NCBI GenBank assembly: GCA_029582265.1
Contig: CM055817.1
Span: forward strand, 59,893,152-59,957,151
From: Zoroaster sp. YZ-2022
Taxonomy: Eukaryota; Echinodermata; Asteroidea; Forcipulatida; Zoroasteridae
Direction: 5' to 3'
Length of the DNA stretch: 64,000 nt
The position numbers and the translations under genes were made by a program. Of this stretch, positions 58,601-64,000 are shown in pieces. Numbering within the stretch: position 1 is the first letter of the stretch; every line of letters begins with the position of its first letter. The notes under the pieces were generated by a model that was given only the letters and a program-made list of their open reading frames with translations, searched no databases and was not told where the DNA came from.

Positions 58601-61600
58601 ATGTTTTAAAATGCTTGAACGGCATCACCTGACAAAGGATCTTGTTTTGACTCGTTTTGACAACTGAACGAACAACTGACCAATACGAATCATAACCTTT
58701 ATTTTGATACCTTACTCTCTTCAATAGTCCAAAGATAAACAAATTATTAATAATTTCCACAGTTGACCTTGATTGTTTACAGTATCAAAAATACAAATAA
58801 CGAAAAAATTCATTGCGGAGAGAAAGAGTTAATATGTGACCCGCTCTGCAAAAAAGGGTATTAAGGGACGCTATGCTATTACCCGTAAAGGGCTGTTCTA
58901 TGTGGAGAGGGTGAGAAAAAAATTCACAACGTGATTTTTTTGTTGTTGGTTTATTGGCTTCTATTATATCAATACTTTCATAATTTATTTACAGAAATAT
59001 TATTATTGATGAGTAAAGATGAAAAAACAAAAGTTTAAATTTTACACATTATGCAAATTAGCAAAAATATTTGAAAAAATACTTCAAGATACTTGATAAT
59101 TCAAATTTATATTGCACAAGCATTCCTAAAGGAGCTCAAAAGGAACATAACTGTTGCTATGGGCATTCAAGAGAGTTTCTTCTTAGCTCATTTCTTTTTC
59201 CACTTGCTGTGTTTAAAGGGCTGCATCTCTGAATGCACTTCCGTTAATTTGTACAATATGAATATGCAAAAATCAGTATATCTCCAGAATGCAAAATGCC
59301 ACAGGGTTCAAACCTACACCAAATTAAAGCTTATAATGTAACCAATTCAGCTATGTATGTAACTCAATTTTTTTATTTTGTCCCATAATACCCATTTTTG
59401 TGGAGCCGGTCACATATATACTGTGGGGCACATGGTGGGTGGGGCCAGGGACGAGTCTAGGAAGGGGGACAGAAATGAGGAGGGGGACAGAAATGGGGAG
59501 GGGGACAGAAATGGGGAGGGGGACAAGCACAGATTGGGGGTGGGGAACAGAAATAGGGAGGAGGCACAGAAATGGGGTAGGAATGTCTGGACTGACGGAT
59601 GGACAGAAATTGGTATAACATAGGCTTGAAGTCTGCTACCAACTCGCCAATAATACCCCCAAATTATGTTTAAAAAAGGTTTTACCTGACAAGAATAGCC
59701 TCGCCTATATTCCCCAGTAACTCCAAGACATGATCGACTGCATCATCGTCAAATTCATGAGCATCTTCACTGCCTGGGACAGTCAGAGAGAGGACAATGG
59801 TGCCATCAGGAGGACCCTGCTCAAAGACGACGTCGTGATAAACACTGGAACGTTTCTTGTCGTTAACTTGTAAGATTTCTATCTCTATGACTGCCACAAC
59901 TGGTCTGTATGAGAAAAGATTTCATCAGTCTGTTGAATAGCTGAACTTAACACTAAACATTACACCAAGTAAATTTTAAATAAATTGTCACATCAGTGCA
60001 ACAAGGTCGTATCATAGTTACGACCTTGTTGCAGACATGGATTTTGCTCAGTAAGATAAACGAGATTAGTATTTGAGGTAGTACCTTACTTCATCTTAAC
60101 ACTAGAGGGCAGTATTACCTGTGATCAGACACCTTCAGCTCTGCCCTCCCATAATGCAAAATTCTCCCCGGATCAAAAAATTCCGGTGCCTCTTGGCCCA
60201 CGGTCTTCTTCTTAAATCTACGTTTGTTGCGCCTCCACAAGATGCGATCCGTCCAGGCGGGCTGCGATTCTTTGCACTGGTATCATAATCATCGGAGAAG
60301 AGGTCGTACTTGTAGGTTGGAGCAAACTGAATAGCGCCCTCGTGGAAACCTTGGAAGGTCTAGAAAAATATAAATCCAATGAAAACAAACATTTGTCATA
60401 AACAAAAATACATTAAACTCTTCTGTGACTGCAAAATGTTGATATATCTGCCAAGGTATATCTAGTGCACTTAAAAGTCGAACACTGTTAAACCTTACAT
60501 GCATTAAGTACATTTACAAGTCAAATGAGTCGACCATTTTTGACTGGTAAAAACATTGCCTTGTATTGTTCAGGGTGGTCAACATGACAGTAAAAACCAG
60601 TCAAAAATGCAGGCTTGTACATGTATGTCCTGAAGGTTGCTCAAGAGCAGAATTTTGTGGATCGGAGTGGCCTCCATGTGTAGGAGGGTTTATACATGTA
60701 GAGTCAGTTATCTTAAAAGGTCAGAGGTTAATTTTGTAGGAGTGCTTACTGATGTATTGGGCAGTTCTTACTCAGCTTAGCAAGAATACAAGTTGGTAGA
60801 ATGTGAGCATATGAATTTTGTGGATCGGAGTGGCCTCCATGTGTAGGAGGATTAAGCAATGCTGATGTACGTGTATCATGTGCACACAAACTTAAACACA
60901 AGAAAGGGCAGACGTTAGTCAGGTGTGAGAGGAACACATAAATTTCTTAACCCTCCTACACATGGAGGCCACTCCGATCCACAAAATTCTGCTCTTAAGC
61001 AACCTTCAGTACATACATGTACAAGCCTGCTGTCCTTTCCAAGTAATCTTATAAAATCAACTGTGTACCACCCAATGCCACTGTAAATGTTTGAACATAT
61101 TAGTGGTGTGACAGTGCACAGAAAGGTAACCATAGGAGGCCACTGGCAATAGCTAATGGCTTGGAGTGGCCTGAATGGGTTGTTTCAAAAATTTAACTGA
61201 TTGTAGGAGGGTTAAACGATAAATTGTTTCTTACCAGCAATCCAAAGAATGCTTGGACAGCATTAGTCCGATCCAAACAGTCCAAGCAGTTTGTTCGTAC
61301 CGTTCCTGTCTGAGAACTGTCAAGAGAAAATACAAAAGACAGAGGTTTCAACAAGATTATAGCTTTTCTGAAAAACTTTTTTTCTAAAGATGTGATAAGT
61401 CTGTGCATTTTTGGTTATTTCGGATACCCGGGTACCCGTAACAAATTTTGTAAAAACACATAAATACTCCCGAATGTATAAAAATAACAATATGAACACA
61501 GGTTTCTCTTGTTTTATTACAGTCATAATAAATGTGGACTTACTGTAATAATTTTCCGCCTCTATTTAGATATTAAAACAAAAGCTGTAAATATTATATC

Positions 61601-63597
61601 AAATGGAAGATTCAAAAAAAAAAAGAAAAGAGAACAAAAGGAACAAAAGAGGGGAACAATAGAAGGTTCTCGGTTTATAAAAATAACACAATATGAATAC
61701 AAGTTTCTCTTGTTTTTTATTAAAGTCAGGATAAATATGGAATTATTGTAATAATTTCCTGCCTCTATATTAAAAACAACTCAGAGCATCCTCATTCCCA
61801 GAAACATTTTTATGAACCATGATTATAAAGCAAGAATATATCATGACACCCGTAAACCTTATCTTTCTTAAACAGCATCTTACTTACTTTTTTATCTTAT
61901 CCCCTTCCTCCAGATGAAAAAACTCAAAGGCATCTAAGAACCTTTGTACTTTGGATTGTAGAACTCTTAAGTAGTCCCGCTGACGAGACATCTGATGATA
62001 GTCAAAGAGGATGTGGGGAATGTCTTGAGAATGCGGAGAATTCTTGTGATGATTCTGTGGAGAAAGAGAGGAATGTATTCCAGTTTGTTTCATTTGGTCA
62101 CCTTCAATGCATTTATGGGTATAATATTTAAGGTTTTGCATGGTGGAGTATCGATACTGCTTTCAGTTTATGGTAACACCTTGTGTTTATCCCAACTATC
62201 GCTATTTACATGTTCTGAAAAGAACCTTATCACACAACCTTATCAGGGAGAACCATAATCTTAAAAGACAATCTTAAGACATACCTGGAATGCCTTGCTT
62301 AGAAGATCTTCCCCTTCCTTCTGGCCAAGTAAATTAACAATAGCCTGATCTCCATACTGAGTCTTAATCATTGACATATGTCTGTAGACAGAAAACAATA
62401 AGAATGTTAAACAATAGAGATAGCCTGGTCTCCATACTGAGTCTTAATCACTAACATATGTCTGAAGACAGAACACAAAGAAAGTGTTAACAAACAAAAG
62501 TGATAGCCTGGTCTACATACCAAGTCTTAATCATTGACATAATACAAAGAAAATGTCAAAGTTCAGATCATTCCACAGTCAAATTTACTCCCAACTCTCC
62601 CAACTCTCCCAACTCTCCCCCAACTCCCCCAACTCCCCCCCCCAAAAAAACAAAAACAAAAAACAAACAAACAAAACAAAACAAAACAAAAGTTGCCTAA
62701 TTTGCTGTCGCCTTTTAATTTCACACAATGATTTGTTTGGGAAAAATCCCAGAAACGAAGACAGATATTTTACCTATCAAATGCTGGCGCAGAAGCCTCA
62801 TATCCACGAGACATCTTGACCCGATGTGATCCGACCTGCAAACCAGGCTGTTCCCAGAATAAAGGAACTGATCCACGGGTCTGGACGAAAGAAGACATGT
62901 TGACATCATCTAGGAAGATCAGCTGTCAAAGAGAAGAGATGGATTAAGAATTATCCGAGTTTTGTTTGTTTGGAATGAGCTATTTTTTGAGGAAGGAACT
63001 CCAACAAACTTAATTTTAGAAGTGTCAACAATAAATTTGTAAACAACATATCTCACACACAAACTTGGTTTACAGTTATCTTTGAACTGTGCCTGTTTTT
63101 CTTCTTAACCCAAACAATCCCAAAACCAACAAACTCCAATGGCTGGTTGTGTTGTATAGCCCAGTCAGGGATACTTTGTATGTACAAGGCCTGGTATCCC
63201 AATTCCATCCAAGTCTAACAGTTTTGTGGTCTGCACGGCGTTGGTGTTTGGCAGATATAAGAAGGTTCTGAGCGAAAATAGCTAGGAGAATAGGATTGGT
63301 TTCTTGAAACCGAAAATATATGAAAATCTTCTGAACTTTTGAGAAAATTGTTCCTCGGTTTTTATCTTCACCTGCTCAGTCTCACAGAAGTTTGCCACTT
63401 GTCCGTCGTCGTTGGTTCCACGGACATTAAATCTTGTGCCAGCTCTTTCACAGCTTAGTCGCGATATCAGACAAGCCTTGGCTTGCCTTGTACCACAGTA
63501 GATCGTTCGTATCTCAACGCCGCCACACATGACCACCAACAGCCAATCGGCACAGTTGACATTGAAGCGTTGGAGATGTAAATGTAAAGTTCGATTC
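54502..63597 (-). CDS. Synaptojanin (phosphoinositide phosphatase), partial locus
   Basis: Ten exons on the minus strand, all GT-AG with compatible phases, give Sac1 domain, a fragment of inositol 5-phosphatase, the RRM-like domain and a proline-rich tail, the order unique to synaptojanins. The enzyme removes phosphates from PI(4,5)P2 on endocytic vesicles and helps shed clathrin; the tail binds SH3 proteins such as endophilin and amphiphysin. The 5' exons lie beyond the window. About 400 residues, from just after the Sac1 CX5R motif to the last quarter of the 5-phosphatase, have no exon here, although the flanking exons are phase-compatible. Single-base shifts occur in at least three places. 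Either a misassembled or collapsed copy of a real gene, or a pseudogene or deletion allele. Confidence 0.88.
56138..56655. repeat. 58-bp minisatellite in a synaptojanin intron
   Basis: About nine copies of GGGTAGCGGGCCTGGGTCTC CCTTTGGTCTAGAGGACAAA GCCCCCTGAACCTCCTGT, some missing one C. On the minus strand the frame stays open across it, giving repeats of [18 protein letters not shown], but the period is not a multiple of three, so the reading shifts. Non-coding unless the intron is retained. Confidence 0.93.
56837..57222 (-). CDS. Synaptojanin exon, proline-rich region start
   Basis: Starts [20 protein letters not shown] and includes [19 protein letters not shown] and [17 protein letters not shown], ending SSTLGLVS before GTAAGT. 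386 bases; phase 1 in, 0 out, matching its neighbours. The frame runs open into the intron and minisatellite but the donor is good. Confidence 0.9.
57661..57829 (-). CDS. Synaptojanin exon, RRM end and linker
   Basis: [25 protein letters not shown] is the last strand and helix of the RRM-like domain. The linker [23 protein letters not shown] follows. 169 bases with standard acceptor and donor. Confidence 0.92.
57924..58002 (-). CDS. Synaptojanin exon, RRM middle
   Basis: 79 bases between TTACTTACAG and GAG|GTAAAT. It encodes [26 protein letters not shown], the RNP1-like strand and helix 2 of the synaptojanin RRM (family form FVEDKMWVTF). Confidence 0.9.
58068..58305. mobile_element. MITE with AACGTCACCCCCTAAA ends
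   Basis: TACATAACAGCAAAAGAAAC GTCACCCCTAAA at the left and its near-complement TTTAGGGGGTGACGTTTCTT TTGCCGTTATGTA at the right form 32-bp inverted ends, with TA outside. It sits in the intron between the two RRM exons. No coding capacity. Confidence 0.82.
58833..59417. mobile_element. MITE or deleted DNA transposon, TATGTGACCCGCTC ends
   Basis: TATGTGACCCGCTCTGCAAA AAAGGGTATTAAGGGAC and the reversed right end GTCCCATAATACCCATTTTT GTGGAGCCGGTCACATA form ~37-bp inverted ends. A fragment of the same end occurs at 58575-58595. The interior frame of 82 codons is unassigned. It lies in a synaptojanin intron. Confidence 0.7.
59465..59600. repeat. 18-bp GGAGGGGGACAGAAATGG repeat
   Basis: Four good and two degenerate head-to-tail copies in a synaptojanin intron. 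Open frames on both strands are due to the 18-bp period. Confidence 0.9.
59686..59904 (-). CDS. Synaptojanin exon, RRM start
   Basis: 219 bases. It encodes [20 protein letters not shown], then [19 protein letters not shown] and [22 protein letters not shown]. The first part closes the 5-phosphatase (SDHRPV across the junction), the rest is strand 1 and helix 1 of the RRM. Phases match both neighbours. Confidence 0.93.
60000..60060. repeat. Small repeat shared with 53.88-54.06 kb
   Basis: GCAACAAGGTCGTATC then TTACGACCTTGTTGCAGACA and TGGATTTTGCTCAGT. The second part is the reverse of 54008-54048, where TGAGCAAAATCCATGTCTGC is found. The first two pieces form an 18-base inverted repeat. Confidence 0.7.
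60119..60359 (-). CDS. Synaptojanin exon, 5-phosphatase C-terminal end
   Basis: [32 protein letters not shown] is the conserved substrate-binding end of inositol 5-phosphatases. The PAWTDRIL motif then appears in the next frame, followed by [25 protein letters not shown]. One base is missing near 60260, in GCAGCCCGCC. The upstream catalytic motifs of the domain (including the GDFNYR-type block) are not present anywhere in the window. Confidence 0.9.
60605..61025. repeat. Inverted repeat at the synaptojanin gap
   Basis: CTGAAGGTTGCTCAAGAGCA GAATTTTGTGGATCGGAGTG GCCTCCATGTGTAGGAGG at 60631-60688 is mirrored at 60950-61010. A third partial copy (TGAATTTTGTGGATCGGAGT) lies between at 60812. This 870-base interval is where the missing Sac1 and 5-phosphatase exons should be. 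Confidence 0.88.
61235..61316 (-). CDS. Synaptojanin exon, Sac1 catalytic motif
   Basis: 82 bases after TTGACAG. It encodes [27 protein letters not shown], with the Sac-phosphatase CX5R(T/S) active site CLDCLDRT. The earlier AG at TTCTCAG would break the phase, so the upstream acceptor is chosen. It ends in phase 0 at CTG|GTAAG. Confidence 0.95.
61888..62054 (-). CDS. Synaptojanin exon, Sac1 domain
   Basis: [29 protein letters not shown], then [25 protein letters not shown]. The FDYHQM block is characteristic of Sac1 domains. 167 bases, phase 0 in, 2 out, matching the catalytic exon. Confidence 0.93.
62285..62381 (-). CDS. Synaptojanin exon, Sac1 domain
   Basis: [32 protein letters not shown], matching the VNLLGxKEGE block of synaptojanin. 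97 bases between CTGTCTACAG and CAG|GTATGT. Its 5' part is duplicated twice in the upstream intron. Confidence 0.93.
62385..62545 (-). repeat. Two partial duplicates of the 62.3 kb exon
   Basis: GATAGCCTGGTCTCCATACT GAGTCTTAATCACTAACATA TGTC at 62421-62464 repeats the exon start with its acceptor (CTTCAG on the minus strand). A more decayed copy lies at 62502-62540. Neither has the exon's second half or a donor, so they are pseudo-exons. Confidence 0.8.
62577..62690. repeat. Microsatellites (CCCAACTCT)n and (AAAAC)n
   Basis: CTCCCAACTCT repeated, then a C run and an A-rich AAACAAAC tract, all in an intron. Confidence 0.9.
62774..62922 (-). CDS. Synaptojanin exon, Sac1 domain
   Basis: [50 protein letters not shown]. 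The RGSVPxFWEQPG block is a Sac1-family hallmark. 149 bases, phases match neighbours. Confidence 0.95.
63372..63597 (-). CDS. Synaptojanin exon, Sac1 N-terminal part
   Basis: [75 protein letters not shown]. The [16 protein letters not shown] block identifies the Sac1 domain of synaptojanin clearly. The acceptor is TCTCTAATAG. Earlier exons with the protein start must lie above 64 kb. Confidence 0.96.
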
Positions 63598-63649
63598 CTA
63601 TTAGAGAAAGTTGACAGAAAAGAAAATGAGGTGAACAAAGACAAATTTA

Positions 63650-63722
63650 CTGAGGTGAGACTCGAACCTGTTACCTCTGCATTACCATACTGGTGCTTTA
63701 TCAACTGAGCATTCCAGCCCTA
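63650..63722 (-). repeat. tRNA-like SINE relic
   Basis: The minus strand reads GGGCTGGAATGCTCAGTTGA TAAAGC (A box) and ACAGGTTCGAGTCTCACCTC (B box). Stems are imperfect. It lies in the synaptojanin intron next to the first exon seen. Confidence 0.45.
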
Positions 63723-64000
63723 TAGTCACAAAAAATTGCTTAACCCTAACTCCCTAGTGTAATTTACTCGGAACCATACCCATCCTTGCAAATTCCAACA
63801 CCATATGGCAAACTGTACACACAAACTGTTGGACTCTGATTCTGGAGGTATGCCTAACCCAGTGTAAAAGACAATCAGTTTAGGGGTCCAGTACCCATCC
63901 TAACAGATTCCAACAAAACCTGGTGTTGGAGTTTGACTGGATGGGGATTGTTAGGGTTAAAGATCAGAACGATAAATCTAAACCCTGATTATTTTCCCGG

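Noticed and set aside
61301..61310. Use of the AG in TTCTCAG as the acceptor of the Sac1 catalytic exon.
   Set aside because: It would leave the two bases from the previous exon out of phase; the AG seven bases upstream restores SQTGTVRTN in frame.

Overview
The window is animal nuclear DNA, most likely from an invertebrate deuterostome or a similar marine invertebrate. The evidence is a multi-exon CUB/LDL-receptor-A gene with phase-1 exons, a synaptojanin gene with introns, an SLC46-type transporter exon, and a dense load of metazoan transposons: Penelope-like, CR1/RTE-like, an LTR element with a SCAN-like gag, PIF/Harbinger-like and TA-flanked MITEs, and a tRNA-headed SINE. The species cannot be fixed from sequence alone. 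There are no bacterial-style operons.

Layout. 1-8.5 kb holds no gene, only minisatellites, a duplicated segment, a SINE and a solo LTR. About 8.6-16.0 kb is homopolymer-rich and looks like poorly corrected long-read consensus. 16-19.7 kb is repeat-bearing non-coding DNA. 19.7-40.4 kb (+) carries at least 16 exons of an extracellular CUB/LDLa protein, including a tandemly duplicated CUB-LDLa-LDLa module; its introns are full of transposons, among them a three-level nest at 34.2-37.9 kb. The last CUB exon runs in frame into a retrotransposon gag (40.48-41.47 kb), which abuts an antisense SLC46-like exon (41.47-42.28 kb). 42.3-54.4 kb is transposon territory, dominated by a 5.1 kb composite of two inverted Penelope-like copies inside one 14-bp target-site duplication. 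54.5-63.6 kb (-) is synaptojanin: Sac1 exons, a fragment of the inositol 5-phosphatase domain, RRM exons and a proline-rich tail.

The most notable points are these: the synaptojanin locus lacks the exons for the end of Sac1 and most of the 5-phosphatase, exactly where an inverted repeat lies; gag is fused in frame to the CUB exon; the Penelope composite carries a rearranged GIY-YIG region; the Penelope terminal repeats carry a hammerhead-ribozyme-like core; and two pairs of paralogous filled and empty sites define mobile-element ends exactly. Single-base frameshifts in conserved exons, together with the noisy block, show that assembly error must be excluded for several of these claims.
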